Shown here piece by piece: positions 51,854 through 61,941 of a stretch of DNA of 64,000 nt. Position 1 is the first letter of the stretch, and each line of letters opens with the position of its first letter. A program made the translations under genes and the position numbers. Source of the stretch: Alkalibacterium pelagium (lineage in GTDB: Bacteria > Bacillota > Bacilli > Lactobacillales > Carnobacteriaceae_A); assembly GCF_900109325.1 (NCBI RefSeq), contig NZ_FNZU01000013.1:1-64000 (forward strand), given 5' to 3'. The notes under the pieces are model-generated. The model was not told the DNA's origin, did no database searches, and saw nothing but the letters and a program-made list of their open reading frames with translations.

Positions 51854-53221
51854 ATGAGTGAAGACTACCTTACTGTCTCTCAGCTGACGACGTATGTAAA
51901 AAGAAAGTTTGACTACGATCCTTATCTTGAACGTGTTTTTGTCAAAGGAGAGATTTCGAATTACAATCCTCACCGTAGAAATTCTCATCAGTATTTCAGT
52001 ATTAAAGATAAAGATGCCAAGCTTTCCGTAGTTCTGTTTCAGCGGGAAGGCAGGAAACTGAATGTCGAGCTGGAAGAGGGCATGAGCGTGATGGCTGTAG
52101 GTCGCCTGTCTGTCTATGAAAAGAACGGGACTTACCAGCTTTATATAGAACACATTGAACCTGAAGGACTCGGACAGCTCTATGCAGCATACGAAAAGAC
52201 TAAAAAGAAACTGACAGAAGAAGGCTGGTTCGATGCCTCGCGCAAACAGCCTCTGATCCGTTTTCCCAAGAGAATTGCAGTGGTCACCAGTCCGAGCGGG
52301 GCAGTGATCAGAGATATTCAGACCACTATAGAGAGACGGTTTCCTATTGTTGAACTCACTCTCTACCCTACTCTAGTTCAGGGAGATAAAGCTGCCGATT
52401 CAATTGTAAAAAGCATTAAGAAGGCGGACAAGTCAGGTGATTTCGATACAATCATTGTCGCCCGTGGAGGCGGATCGTTTGAGGATCTGTTTCCTTTTAA
52501 TGAAGAAAAAGTGGCACTGGCAATTGCTCATGCCAAGACACCGGTCATATCGTCAGTTGGACATGAAACAGATACGACCCTTGCAGATCTTGCCGCAGAT
52601 GTCAGAGCTGCGACGCCTACAGCAGCAGCTGAACTGGCAGTACCTGTGCTAACGGAAGAAATAGGTAAGATCGATCTGACAAGACAAAGACTTGTTCAGG
52701 CGATGCAGACACTTATTCGACAGGAAAAAGAACGCGTGAAACGAATGGAGCAGTCGTATATATTCAGGCAGCCCGAGCGGTTGTATGATGGATACAGCCA
52801 GAATCTTGACCAGCTCACGGATAAGCTGATCAGAAGCACGGATCAGAGAATCCAGTCAGCACGTCAGAAGAGGGATATGCTGAATCAACAAGTGCGTTCC
52901 TACAATCCTATGTCCCGAATCAGGCAGGCCAAAATTGATAATGAGAGACTGAAAAAACAGCTGTTTACAGTATCAAGGCAGGCTGTCGAAAACAAGTCAA
53001 GACAGGTGGATCATCTTATTCAGTCGCTGGATCTTCTTTCCCCATTGAATATTCTCGGTAGAGGATTCGCAGTCGCCAGACAAAATCAGACCATTATCAA
53101 GTCTACGGAACAACTTAATATAAATGATACACTTGACGTCACCATTTCAGATGGAACAGTTAAAGCGAATATAACAGAGATCAGCAAAGATACTCTTATA
53201 AATAAAAGCAGCGAGGAGTAG
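51854..53221 (+). CDS. xseA: Exodeoxyribonuclease VII large subunit
   Basis: A 455-residue catalytic subunit degrading single-stranded DNA. The N-terminal OB fold (LERVFVKGEISNY) and the catalytic domain (VVTSPSGAVIRDI, IIVARGGGSFEDLFPFNEE, SSVGHETDTTLADLAADVRAATPTAAAE region) are intact; a long coiled coil (about 285-390) binds XseB copies. AAAGGAG precedes the ATG. xseB follows after 5 bp. Confidence 0.95.
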   Translation: MSEDYLTVSQLTTYVKRKFDYDPYLERVFVKGEISNYNPHRRNSHQYFSIKDKDAKLSVVLFQREGRKLNVELEEGMSVMAVGRLSVYEKNGTYQLYIEHIEPEGLGQLYAAYEKTKKKLTEEGWFDASRKQPLIRFPKRIAVVTSPSGAVIRDIQTTIERRFPIVELTLYPTLVQGDKAADSIVKSIKKADKSGDFDTIIVARGGGSFEDLFPFNEEKVALAIAHAKTPVISSVGHETDTTLADLAADVRAATPTAAAELAVPVLTEEIGKIDLTRQRLVQAMQTLIRQEKERVKRMEQSYIFRQPERLYDGYSQNLDQLTDKLIRSTDQRIQSARQKRDMLNQQVRSYNPMSRIRQAKIDNERLKKQLFTVSRQAVENKSRQVDHLIQSLDLLSPLNILGRGFAVARQNQTIIKSTEQLNINDTLDVTISDGTVKANITEISKDTLINKSSEE

Positions 53222-53226
53222 AAGCA

Positions 53227-53442
53227 GTGGATAAAGAAAAAACGTTTGATGAAGCAATGAAAGATCTTGAAGGCATTGTGCAGAAGCTGGAGCAGGGGGA
53301 TGTCCCACTTGAAGAAGCGCTCGATCAGTTTCAGGAGGGGATCAGCTTGAGCCGATACTGCAAACGGATCATTGAGGATGCAGAAAAAACAGTCACACGT
53401 ATGGTCAATGAAGACAACAGTGAAGAGGCTGCTGATAACTAG
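53227..53442 (+). CDS. xseB: Exodeoxyribonuclease VII small subunit
   Basis: A 71-residue helical hairpin subunit (FDEAMKDLEGIVQKLEQGD, LEEALDQFQEGISLSRYC). It starts with GTG at 53227 with GAGGAG from the xseA end. It coats the XseA coiled coil and restrains the nuclease. Confidence 0.93.
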   Translation: MDKEKTFDEAMKDLEGIVQKLEQGDVPLEEALDQFQEGISLSRYCKRIIEDAEKTVTRMVNEDNSEEAADN

Positions 53443-53544
53443 CAGTCAGACTGGGATACCAGATGATATAAACCCAGCATAGTTATGAGTAAACGACATG
53501 ATGAGTCGTGATTTGTCGATCACAAAAGATTAAAGGAGTATCTA

Positions 53545-54435
53545 ATGAATTTTCAGACATTCGTCAAAGAATTTAAACAACCATTCGAACAGTACATGAT
53601 GGAAGCTGTTCCGGACAGCAGCAGAACTCAGCTGGAAGCATCCATGCGCTACTCCCTTGAAGCTGGAGGTAAACGCCTGAGGCCACTGATTCTTTTTGCG
53701 GTTTTAAAAGCATTCAACAAACCGGTCGAGCAGGCTTTCCCTTATGGAGCGGCACTTGAGATGATCCATACCTACTCTCTGATCCATGATGATCTTCCAG
53801 CAATGGATGATGATGACCTTAGAAGAGGGAAACCGACAAACCATATAGAATACTCCGAAGCGACTGCTATCCTGGCAGGAGATGCGCTGCTGACCAAGGC
53901 CTTTGAACTGATGACTCAGGGAGATGCGGAAGATGCCATCAAGCTCAAGCTGATCAGAGCTCTTTCCCAGGACTCAGGTCACGAGGGAATGGTGGGCGGC
54001 CAGCAGGCGGATATGAATGGGGAGCATACATCCTTGACGCTTAAAGAACTTGAGGCGATTCATGCGAGAAAGACAGGTAAGCTGATCCGTTTTGCTTTTT
54101 ATGCCGGAGGACTTCTTGCAGATGTCGAAAAAGAAACAGTTATTGACCTTGAAGAAATGGCCTATACCTTAGGACTGGCTTATCAGGTGAGAGATGATAT
54201 CCTTGATGTTCAAGGCGATGAAAAAAGCTTAGGAAAGCGTACAGGAGCAGATGCCAAACTAGGGAAGAGTACTTACCCGGCATTGCTGGGGCTTGAAGAA
54301 GCGAATGAGTTCTTCAAGGAAAAACTTGAAAAAGCACTGACATTGAACAGTCAGATAAAAGACCGTGAAGCTGTTTATGATGACGAACTGCTGGCATCCT
54401 TCATTCGTTCATTAGAAATAGAAGCAGCGTCTTGA
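53545..54435 (+). CDS. ispA: Farnesyl diphosphate synthase (polyprenyl synthetase)
   Basis: A 296-residue prenyltransferase condensing IPP with DMAPP or GPP. Both Asp-rich motifs are visible: DDLPAMDDDD (FARM, about 84-93) and DDILD (SARM, about 222-226). The order xseA-xseB-ispA-tlyA is conserved; dxs, which follows ispA in Bacillus, is missing here, which would fit isoprenoid supply by the mevalonate route. AAAGGAG precedes the ATG, 102 bp after xseB. Confidence 0.93.
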   Translation: MNFQTFVKEFKQPFEQYMMEAVPDSSRTQLEASMRYSLEAGGKRLRPLILFAVLKAFNKPVEQAFPYGAALEMIHTYSLIHDDLPAMDDDDLRRGKPTNHIEYSEATAILAGDALLTKAFELMTQGDAEDAIKLKLIRALSQDSGHEGMVGGQQADMNGEHTSLTLKELEAIHARKTGKLIRFAFYAGGLLADVEKETVIDLEEMAYTLGLAYQVRDDILDVQGDEKSLGKRTGADAKLGKSTYPALLGLEEANEFFKEKLEKALTLNSQIKDREAVYDDELLASFIRSLEIEAAS

Positions 54436-54444
54436 GGTGAAGAA

Positions 54445-55248
54445 ATGAAAAAGGAACGTGCAGATGATCTGCTGATCCGTCAGGGCTGGGCAGATGACCG
54501 GGAAAAAGCGAAACGACTCATCATGTCCGGTAAAGTGTACACGAGCAGAGAAGAGCAGATTTTTACTTCAGGTGAGAAGTGGCCCGGAGATACACTTGTT
54601 TACGTCAAAGGTGCTGAACAGATGTATGTCAGCAGAGGGGGCAGGAAACTTGAACGGGCTCTGGACCACTTTAAAGTTGACCTCACTGATCAGATTGTTC
54701 TGGATATCGGTGCTTCAACTGGAGGCTTTACTGATGTGTCTCTACAGAACGGTGCCCGGCTGGTCTATGCTCTGGATGTAGGGACGAATCAGCTTGCCTG
54801 GAAACTGAGGATCGATGAGCGTGTCAGTGTAATGGAACAGACTAATTTCAGAACCTGCAGACCTGAAGATTTTACCCAGGGACAACCTACTGCTGCAACA
54901 ATTGATGTCTCCTTCATCTCCTTGGAGAAAATTTTTCCCGTATTGAAAGATATTCTTTCTGAAGATGGAACAGTCATAGCTCTGATAAAACCTCAGTTTG
55001 AAGCAAGAAGAGAAGATGTGGGGGAACGCGGAATCATTACTGACCCGGAAGTCCACAAGTATGTTATTCAAAATATTATTTCGTTTCTGTATGATTTAGG
55101 GATGACTACAGAAGGCATCATACCTTCACCTATCAAAGGTGGTAAAGGAAACAAAGAATATTTAGCGTATATAAAGAATCGGTCTGCCAAAGATAAATCA
55201 CTCGATTACTGGGTGCAGAATCTTATTAGTGAGTCATTGTTTTCCTGA
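54445..55248 (+). CDS. tlyA: TlyA/YqxC family rRNA methyltransferase
   Basis: A 267-residue protein: N-terminal S4 RNA-binding domain (ERADDLLIRQGWADDREKAK) and a Rossmann FtsJ-like methyltransferase domain (LDIGASTGGFTDVSLQNGA SAM loop; DVSFISLEKIFP). TlyA 2'-O-methylates 16S and 23S rRNA and confers capreomycin sensitivity in mycobacteria; older reports call homologues hemolysins. GAGGTGAAG precedes the ATG, 9 bp after ispA. Followed by argR and recN as in Bacillus. Confidence 0.92.
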   Translation: MKKERADDLLIRQGWADDREKAKRLIMSGKVYTSREEQIFTSGEKWPGDTLVYVKGAEQMYVSRGGRKLERALDHFKVDLTDQIVLDIGASTGGFTDVSLQNGARLVYALDVGTNQLAWKLRIDERVSVMEQTNFRTCRPEDFTQGQPTAATIDVSFISLEKIFPVLKDILSEDGTVIALIKPQFEARREDVGERGIITDPEVHKYVIQNIISFLYDLGMTTEGIIPSPIKGGKGNKEYLAYIKNRSAKDKSLDYWVQNLISESLFS

Positions 55249-55298
55249 ACAATTAAAAAGTATGCATTTAAATTAATAAAAGATGAGAAGTTCTTTTG

Positions 55299-55327
55299 TT
55301 GGCACTCGGTAAGAAATGAAGTATACT
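55299..55327 (+). promoter_or_regulatory. Promoter of argR
   Basis: TTGGCA-N17-TATACT. Downstream, TGAATATACTGTATAAATATAC is AT-rich and resembles tandem half ARG boxes, so autoregulation is possible but not shown. Confidence 0.72.
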
Positions 55328-55393
55328 TAAACTGAATATACTGTATAAATATACCGTGTTATTTAGTTTCGCAAGGGCATAGGAGTGAATCAA

Positions 55394-55843
55394 GTGAAGA
55401 AAAAAGAGAGACATCAACTATTACGTCAACTGGTGCAGCAGGAGGTCATTCAAAAACAGGAAGACTTTGTCGATATTCTGCAGAAACGTGGAATCGACAT
55501 TACGCAGGCGACGATTTCCAGAGATATAAAGGAACTTCAACTTATCAAAGTACCTGCTCAAGAAGGCGGCTATCAGTACAATCTGCCTCCGGAAATGAAT
55601 TACAACATTTCCAAGAAACTGGCTAGACTGATGAAGGATGCCTTTGTGTCAATTGATACTCAAAAAGAATTTGTTCTGATCAAAACGCTGCCTGGCAATG
55701 CATTTGCTTTAGGTACATTGATCGAAACAGCGAAATACCAGGAAGTGTTCGGATGCATATCTGGGGATGATACTGTCCTGATTATTTGTCGGGATGAAGA
55801 CAGTGCTGAACGTTTCCAGAGAAGAATTATTTCCTTCATTTAA
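55394..55843 (+). CDS. argR: Arginine repressor ArgR/AhrC
   Basis: A 149-residue hexameric regulator: N-terminal winged helix (LLRQLVQQEVIQKQEDFVDI, TQATISRDIKELQLIKV) and C-terminal arginine-binding oligomerisation domain (LPGNAFALGTLIE, CISGDDTVLIICRDE). The start is GTG at 55394, eight nt after TAGGAG; GTG at 55385 overlaps the ribosome site. Position between tlyA and recN is the ancestral ahrC locus; Lactobacillales often have extra argR copies. Confidence 0.92.
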   Translation: MKKKERHQLLRQLVQQEVIQKQEDFVDILQKRGIDITQATISRDIKELQLIKVPAQEGGYQYNLPPEMNYNISKKLARLMKDAFVSIDTQKEFVLIKTLPGNAFALGTLIETAKYQEVFGCISGDDTVLIICRDEDSAERFQRRIISFI

Positions 55844-55870
55844 ATCATTTGATGAACAGGAGGTTTATCT

Positions 55871-57580
55871 TTGCTAGAATCGCTAAAAATTAGAGATTTT
55901 GCTATCATTCAGGATCTGTCATTGGACTTCAGAAATGGCATGACTGTGTTAACAGGAGAAACGGGTGCAGGAAAATCGATCATTATCGATGCAGTCGGTC
56001 TGCTGGCAGGAGGAAGAGGATCCAGTGAATTCGTCCGTTACGGATCAAAAAAATGTGTGCTGGAAGGCCAGTTCTCCTATCAGAAAACTGAAGCGTTGAC
56101 TGCGCTTCTTGAAGAAAACGCGATTGATGAAGAAGAAGCCACGTTGCTGATCCAAAGAGAAATTTTTGCTACCGGGCGCAATGTCTGCCGAATAAACGGC
56201 AGTATTGTAACCATCGCTGTACTGAAAGAGGTAGGCTCTCAGCTGATTGATATCCATGGTCAGAATGAACACCAGGAGCTGATGGTGGCTGATAACCATA
56301 TTCATCTGCTGGATTATTACGGACCGAGTGAACTTGATCGGCTGAAAAAGGAATACCAGTCAGTATTCAGTGAATACAGACACCTTGAAAAAGAACGTAG
56401 AGAATGGGAAATCAACGAGCAGGAACTTGTCCAGCGTATCGATATTCTGAAATATCAGGTAGAAGAAATCAAAGCTGCCGATCTTCATCTCAACGAAGAA
56501 GAAGAGCTTAAAGAAGAGGAGCAGAAACTGGCGAACCATCAGTCAATCGTAGAAGCCCTTTCCTCAAGTTATACCATTCTCCAAGGAGAAGAGATAAGTG
56601 GACTGGATCTCGTTGGACAGGCCATGGAGAAAATGGAAAGCATTTCGGATATGGATGATAAATTCAGGCAGATATCTGAAACACTCTCTGCGGCATTCTT
56701 TCAGCTTCAGGAAGTATCCAGCGACTTGTATTCTGAAATGGATCATCTTGAGTATGACGAAGAACGCCTTAACGAGATCGAAGAACGTCTCAACCTCATT
56801 CAACAGCTGAAACGGAAATACGGCCATACTGTTGAATCGATTCTGAACCATTACGAAGAAGCTGTCAGTGAACTGGAAAAGCTGGAAAACCGTGAAGAAC
56901 AAGTGGATATTCTCAGCAAGAAGACTACTCAGTTGAGGGAACGGGCCGTGAGTCTGGCTAAAGAATTGACGAAAATCAGAAAAGAGACTGCTGAACGACT
57001 TGAGGTGGCCATCCTTGAACAGCTGAAAGAACTGTACATGGAAAAAGTTCAGTTTTCAGTGAATTTCAAAGAAGGATCAAACCAGGGAACTGCTGATTCC
57101 GGCTTATCCGCACAAGGCCAGGACAAGATCGAATTTTTTGTAGCAACTAACCCAGGGGAACCTTTGAAACCTCTTGCGCGTGTCGCATCTGGAGGGGAAC
57201 TGTCTCGGATGATGCTGGCAATGAAAACGATCTTCTCCAGATCGCAAGGCGTTACAAGCATTATTTTTGACGAAGTGGATACTGGAGTCAGCGGAAGAGT
57301 AGCTCAGGCAATAGCCGACAAGATTTACTCGGTTGCCTACCATTCTCAGGTTTTGTGTATCACTCATCTGCCTCAAGTCGCAGCACGGGCAGATCAGCAC
57401 TTGTATATACGCAAAGAAGTGGAGAATGACCGGACGACCACCTATGTCGAACAGCTGGCCGAAAAAGAGCGGACAGAAGAAATTGCCCGTATGCTTTCAG
57501 GCGAGGAACTGACTCAGCTGACGATCGAAACGGCTCAGGAATTACTGAAGCTGGCTGATAAAAAGAAAAAGCAGGCATAA
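55871..57580 (+). CDS. recN: DNA repair protein RecN
   Basis: A 569-residue SMC-like ATPase for double-strand break repair. Walker A GETGAGKS is at 29-36, the coiled-coil arms are at about 155-365, and the signature ASGGELSRMMLAMK precedes the Walker B VTSIIFDEVDTGVSG. The start is TTG at 55871 with AGGAGG 7 nt upstream. It lies 27 bp after argR, probably in one unit. Confidence 0.94.
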   Translation: MLESLKIRDFAIIQDLSLDFRNGMTVLTGETGAGKSIIIDAVGLLAGGRGSSEFVRYGSKKCVLEGQFSYQKTEALTALLEENAIDEEEATLLIQREIFATGRNVCRINGSIVTIAVLKEVGSQLIDIHGQNEHQELMVADNHIHLLDYYGPSELDRLKKEYQSVFSEYRHLEKERREWEINEQELVQRIDILKYQVEEIKAADLHLNEEEELKEEEQKLANHQSIVEALSSSYTILQGEEISGLDLVGQAMEKMESISDMDDKFRQISETLSAAFFQLQEVSSDLYSEMDHLEYDEERLNEIEERLNLIQQLKRKYGHTVESILNHYEEAVSELEKLENREEQVDILSKKTTQLRERAVSLAKELTKIRKETAERLEVAILEQLKELYMEKVQFSVNFKEGSNQGTADSGLSAQGQDKIEFFVATNPGEPLKPLARVASGGELSRMMLAMKTIFSRSQGVTSIIFDEVDTGVSGRVAQAIADKIYSVAYHSQVLCITHLPQVAARADQHLYIRKEVENDRTTTYVEQLAEKERTEEIARMLSGEELTQLTIETAQELLKLADKKKKQA

Positions 57581-57626
57581 AAAAATCCTCTTTGCACCAC
57601 TGAATAAGGGGCCAAGAGGATTTTGT
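57580..57626. terminator. Bidirectional terminator between recN and the DUF4044 gene
   Basis: AAAATCCTCTTTG pairs with CAAGAGGATTTT; the T tract is TTTTG on plus and six T on minus. Confidence 0.85.
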
Positions 57627-57634
57627 CCATTGTA

Positions 57635-57754
57635 TTATAGAATCACACTTAAAATCGAAGCAAATGCGGGAATAGCCATTGACAGGACCAGCACCCAGAT
57701 AATGATTTTAGAAGCAGTGCTTGTTGATCCTTTTTCTCTTTGTTTCTTAGGCAT
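57635..57754 (-). CDS. DUF4044-like 39-residue membrane mini-protein
   Basis: The mini-protein begins MPKKQREKGSTSTASK and then has one membrane helix (IIIWVLVLSMAIPAFASIL). This layout, a basic N-terminus plus a single C-terminal helix of about 35-40 residues, matches the DUF4044 family of Lactobacillales. Function is unknown. The frame extends 29 codons upstream, but that part is not conserved-looking. The ribosome site is weak (AGGAAAG, long spacing), so the start is provisional. Confidence 0.68.
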   Translation of the reverse strand: MPKKQREKGSTSTASKIIIWVLVLSMAIPAFASILSVIL

Positions 57755-57938
57755 AAGTGTACACCAACTTTCCTGAGAACTTTCAGCTATTAGTGTACTT
57801 AAAGTGCTGTCATAATGCAAGTCATTATTAGAGAGTTTCAAAAGTGTTCAAATTTTGTTACTATAATTACGAGTAAGATATGCAGATCTGACTATTTTTT
57901 AAGCTGTCGACTGCATCAAAAATGAGAGGAGATTTACA

Positions 57939-59378
57939 ATGAGTAAACAGCAAGTCGGTGTTATCGGAATGGCTGTAATGGGTAAGAATCTGGCTTTGAA
58001 TATTGAAAGCAGAGGCTACTCCGTGTCAATTTATAACCGTACAGGATCAAAAACAGATGGGGTCATCGAAGAGAACCCTGGCAAGAATCTGACAGCAACA
58101 TATGAATTGGAAGAGTTTGTCGACTCTCTTGAAGTACCAAGAAAAATCGTATTAATGGTACAGGCCGGTAAAGGGACAGATGCTGTCATCAAGCAGCTTC
58201 TACCTCACTTGGATAAAGGAGATATTCTGATCGATGGAGGAAACACCTTCTATCAGGATACGATTCGACGCAGTAAGGAACTCGCAGATTCAGGCATCAA
58301 CTTTATCGGAACCGGCGTGTCAGGTGGAGAAGAGGGTGCTTTGAAAGGGCCAGCAATCATGCCTGGTGGTCAGAAAGAAGCTTATGATCTTGTGGCGCCG
58401 ATCCTTGAACAGATTGCTGCCAAAGCACCTGCTGATGGAGAGCCATGTGTCACATACATTGGTCCAGATGGAGCGGGACACTACGTCAAAATGGTTCATA
58501 ACGGGATTGAATACGGCGACATGCAGCTGATTGCTGAGTCTTATCACATTTTGAAAGACGTTGTTGGCCTGTCAAATGAAGAAATTGCTGATGTATTCAA
58601 GGAGTGGAATACTGGCGAACTGGACAGTTTCCTGATCGAAATCACTGCAGATGCGTTAACTAAAAAAGATCCGGAAACAGGCAAGCACATGATCGATATC
58701 ATTCTTGACCGTGCCGGAAATAAAGGAACAGGAAAATGGACGTCTCAGAGTGCTCTTGACCTGGGGTTGCCTCTTCCACTGATTACAGAATCAGTTTTTG
58801 CCCGCTACATCTCTGCACTTAAAGATGAGCGTGTAGCAGCGAGCAAGGTTCTGCCTAAGCCGGAGATGAAGGCATTCGAAGGTGATAAAAAAGAAGTCAT
58901 TGAAAAAATTAGAGAAGCCCTGTACTTCAGTAAAATCATGAGTTACGCTCAAGGGTTTGCTCAAATGGGCACTGCTTCAAAAGAATACAACTGGAACCTT
59001 AAATACGGTGACATTGCAAAGATATTCAGAGCTGGATGTATCATCAGAGCACGTTTCCTGCAGAAAATCACTGAAGCATATGAGCGTGAGCCACAGCTGA
59101 AAAACCTTGTGCTGGATGACTACTTCATGGATATTACTGAGCGTTATCAGCAATCGGTAAGAGATCTGGTCGGACTTTCTGTTCAGGCAGGCGTTCCTGT
59201 ACCGGCATTCTCATCAGCGATTGCTTATTACGATTCTTACCGTTCAGAACGGTTGCCTGCGAACATCATTCAGGCACAACGTGATTACTTTGGTGCGCAT
59301 ACCTACGAACGCGTCGATAAAGAAGGCACGTTCCACTTCGACTGGTATGGAAATGAAGGAGAAGAAAGCTGGGATTAA
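57939..59378 (+). CDS. gnd: 6-phosphogluconate dehydrogenase, decarboxylating
   Basis: A 479-residue oxidative pentose phosphate enzyme making ribulose 5-phosphate, CO2 and NADPH. Signatures: [19 protein letters not shown] (NADP fold, 8-26), [38 protein letters not shown] with catalytic Lys, and [22 protein letters not shown] at the beta2 end favours NADP+. AGAGGAG precedes the ATG. In Lactobacillales gnd is often next to an OmpR-type regulator, as here. Confidence 0.96.
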   Translation: MSKQQVGVIGMAVMGKNLALNIESRGYSVSIYNRTGSKTDGVIEENPGKNLTATYELEEFVDSLEVPRKIVLMVQAGKGTDAVIKQLLPHLDKGDILIDGGNTFYQDTIRRSKELADSGINFIGTGVSGGEEGALKGPAIMPGGQKEAYDLVAPILEQIAAKAPADGEPCVTYIGPDGAGHYVKMVHNGIEYGDMQLIAESYHILKDVVGLSNEEIADVFKEWNTGELDSFLIEITADALTKKDPETGKHMIDIILDRAGNKGTGKWTSQSALDLGLPLPLITESVFARYISALKDERVAASKVLPKPEMKAFEGDKKEVIEKIREALYFSKIMSYAQGFAQMGTASKEYNWNLKYGDIAKIFRAGCIIRARFLQKITEAYEREPQLKNLVLDDYFMDITERYQQSVRDLVGLSVQAGVPVPAFSSAIAYYDSYRSERLPANIIQAQRDYFGAHTYERVDKEGTFHFDWYGNEGEESWD

Positions 59379-59411
59379 GCTTTTAATGTCAATAATTAAA
59401 AAATAGTATGA

Positions 59412-59449
59412 AGATAGTGGGTTTTCGATTAGAAAACCTGCTATTTTAC
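59412..59449 (+). terminator. Intrinsic terminator after gnd
   Basis: ATAGTGGGTTTTC pairs with GAAAACCTGCTAT, 5-nt loop, followed by TTTAC. Confidence 0.78.
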
Positions 59450-59593
59450 TGTTACAATAGCTTTAACAGACATTTTCTTTCGTTCCCTTAAATGAGAAAC
59501 TGTGTTACACTAAAGAAGCCTTGTGACAGGGGAACTGAAGGGGATCACCCGTAAACAAAATGAAACAGGTAAATTAAGCTAGGAGTGAAAACA

Positions 59594-60286
59594 TTGGCAA
59601 ATATTTTGATCATTGAGGACGAGAAGAATCTGGCCCGATTCGTCGAACTTGAACTGAACCATGAAGGGTTCAGAACAGAAGTACGATTTGATGGACGTTC
59701 CGGACTGGAAGCGGCACTGGATGAAGAGGAAAGCTGGGATATCATTCTTCTTGACCTGATGCTTCCTGAATTGAACGGCATAGACGTGGCTCGTCGCATC
59801 AGACAAGTCAGCAATGTGCCGATCATCATGATGACTGCTCGCGATTCAGTTATTGACCGCGTATCAGGATTCGATCACGGCGCAGATGACTATGTCGTCA
59901 AACCGTTTGCGATCGAAGAACTGCTTGCGCGCATGCGTGCACTGCTTCGTCGAATCGAAATTGAAACAGAAGAAAACGTCAGCCGTCAGACTACGATTAC
60001 TTACAAAGACATTACTGTCGAGAAGGAAAACCGTGTCGTCAAACGTGGCGATGAAGTCATCGAGCTGACTAAGAGAGAGTACGAACTGCTTGTAGAACTT
60101 ATGGAGAATGTCAATGTCGTTCTGTCTCGTGAAGTCCTGCTTAACAAAGTATGGGGATACGAAACAGAAGTCGAAACAAATGTTGTCGATGTCTACATCA
60201 GATATCTTCGCAATAAGATCGATGTAGCCGGCAAGGAAAGTTACATTCAGACTGTAAGAGGAACAGGATACGTGATGCGCACGTGA
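59594..60286 (+). CDS. arlR: OmpR-family response regulator, ArlR-like
   Basis: A 230-residue regulator: receiver domain with phospho-acceptor D54 (IILLDLMLPE), acidic pair in IIEDEKN and Lys in DYVVKPF, and a C-terminal winged helix (ELTKREYELLVELMENVNVV, SREVLLNKVWGY, VRGTGYVM). The N-terminus closely resembles staphylococcal ArlR and streptococcal CovR. The start is TTG at 59594, 8 nt after AGGAG; GTG at 59585 overlaps the site. It overlaps the sensor kinase by 4 bases. Confidence 0.87.
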   Translation: MANILIIEDEKNLARFVELELNHEGFRTEVRFDGRSGLEAALDEEESWDIILLDLMLPELNGIDVARRIRQVSNVPIIMMTARDSVIDRVSGFDHGADDYVVKPFAIEELLARMRALLRRIEIETEENVSRQTTITYKDITVEKENRVVKRGDEVIELTKREYELLVELMENVNVVLSREVLLNKVWGYETEVETNVVDVYIRYLRNKIDVAGKESYIQTVRGTGYVMRT

Positions 60287-61806
60287 AACAACAGGCAGCC
60301 ATCGATACGACAGCAGTAAACCAGCAGAAGCGTATTTCTCTGAGATGGAAATGGACGATCGGGGCTGCAATTGCACTATTTCTTACCTATACGATTTTTT
60401 CAACGATTCTGTTCATAACGTTTCAGCAGATCATGATCGGAAATGAACAGCAGGCTGTCAGGAATGTGGTATTTAACCTTACCGAACGTTTCGGGCAGCA
60501 TTTTTATGAGTTGACTGAAGAAGATGTAGAAGAAACTCTGGATCAGCAGGAGCTGTACCTTACCCCCGAGATGCCGATAATGGAAGAAACCCAGAATCAG
60601 AGAAGTACTCCGCTGAGAGCAAGTCAGGGCAGCATCGTCATTCGTGTGTTCAGCCCAGATGAAGAACTTTTGTATGAAACAAATTCGGTAGATATCGGAT
60701 TTGAACCTCTTGAGACCTTACAGATACAGACAATTCCTGAAGGACCTCATGGAGAAGCGCTGTCAGCTGTGACCCCGGTCTATTCATTTCTGAATAATGA
60801 CCGGATTGGGTACGTCCAGGTGATCAACACCTTGTCATCCTATCATCAGCTGTTCAGGAGCGTTCTCGGAGCGATCCTGCTGACAGGAATCATTGCCCTG
60901 CTGTTCAGTGGGGTAATAGGCTATATTATAGCAATTTCCTTTCTTCAGCCGATTCGTCGACTGACCGAAGCGATGCACATCATTGAAAAGGATCCGGAAT
61001 CCGAAGAACGCATCGATGTTGGAGATGGAAATGATGAACTGACTGAACTGGCTAACGCGTATAACGCCATGCTGGATAGAATGCAGCGAAATATTGAGCA
61101 CCAGAAGCAGTTTGTGGAGGATGTCTCTCATGAATTGAGAACGCCTGTCGCTGTTGTGGAAGGGCACATGAAACTGCTCAACCGTTGGGGGAAAGATGAC
61201 CCAGTTGTTCTTGAAGAATCACTGGACGCATCCCTGCAGGAAATCGGCCGGATGAAGAGTCTCGTTCAGGAAATGCTGGACTTGTCCCGCGCAGAGCAGG
61301 TGGAAATTCATTATAAAAATGAACGGACACCGATCAGGGAAATCATCAATCAGACATTCAACAACTTTAAACTGGTCCATCCTGACTTCTATTTTATTCT
61401 TGATGATGATCTTGAAAAAGAGGTCCATGTCAACATCTACCGTAATCATCTGGAACAGATTCTAATCATTCTTCTAGACAATGCAGTCAAGTATTCGACT
61501 GACCGTCATGAAGTGCATTTAAGTGTATCGGAACACGGCAGAAATGTTCAGATTGCCATTCAGGATTATGGTGAAGGGATGACTCAGGAAGATACCGTTA
61601 AAATCTTCAACCGATTCTATCGGGTAGACAAGGCCCGCAGCCGTCATAAAGGTGGAAACGGACTGGGACTCTCTATCGCAAAACAGCTGATCGAAGGCTA
61701 TCACGGTAAAATCTGGGCAGAAAGTGTACTCGAACACGGGTCCATTTTCAGAATAGAGCTACCTAAGCTGGAAGATAAGCAGCTGGATAGTGACCAAGAA
61801 AAATAA
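60283..61806 (+). CDS. arlS: Sensor histidine kinase, ArlS-like
   Basis: A 507-residue kinase: first membrane helix (about 28-50), a 145-residue extracytoplasmic sensor, second helix (about 197-220), HAMP domain, then HisKA with H283 (VEDVSHELRTPVAVVEGHMK) and HATPase with N, G1 and G2 boxes (LLDNAVKYST, QDYGEGM, GGNGLGLSIAKQL). The GHMKLLNRWG stretch is typical of ArlS. It starts with GTG inside the regulator stop (GTGA overlap). Signal is unknown. A terminator follows. Confidence 0.88.
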   Translation: MKQQAAIDTTAVNQQKRISLRWKWTIGAAIALFLTYTIFSTILFITFQQIMIGNEQQAVRNVVFNLTERFGQHFYELTEEDVEETLDQQELYLTPEMPIMEETQNQRSTPLRASQGSIVIRVFSPDEELLYETNSVDIGFEPLETLQIQTIPEGPHGEALSAVTPVYSFLNNDRIGYVQVINTLSSYHQLFRSVLGAILLTGIIALLFSGVIGYIIAISFLQPIRRLTEAMHIIEKDPESEERIDVGDGNDELTELANAYNAMLDRMQRNIEHQKQFVEDVSHELRTPVAVVEGHMKLLNRWGKDDPVVLEESLDASLQEIGRMKSLVQEMLDLSRAEQVEIHYKNERTPIREIINQTFNNFKLVHPDFYFILDDDLEKEVHVNIYRNHLEQILIILLDNAVKYSTDRHEVHLSVSEHGRNVQIAIQDYGEGMTQEDTVKIFNRFYRVDKARSRHKGGNGLGLSIAKQLIEGYHGKIWAESVLEHGSIFRIELPKLEDKQLDSDQEK

Positions 61807-61819
61807 TTGATTATAGGGA

Positions 61820-61848
61820 AAGGCCCGGCATTCAGCCGGGCCTTTTTT
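61820..61848 (+). terminator. Intrinsic terminator after the sensor kinase
   Basis: AAGGCCCGGC pairs with GCCGGGCCTT (5-nt loop), followed by TTTT. Confidence 0.93.
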
Positions 61849-61941
61849 CTGTGACAAAAATGTGTGACTGGTACTTTACTGCTCCTTAATTTCGTGAGTT
61901 TTTCGCTGAAAGGATAATAGTATAAGTAGAGGAGGAATCAC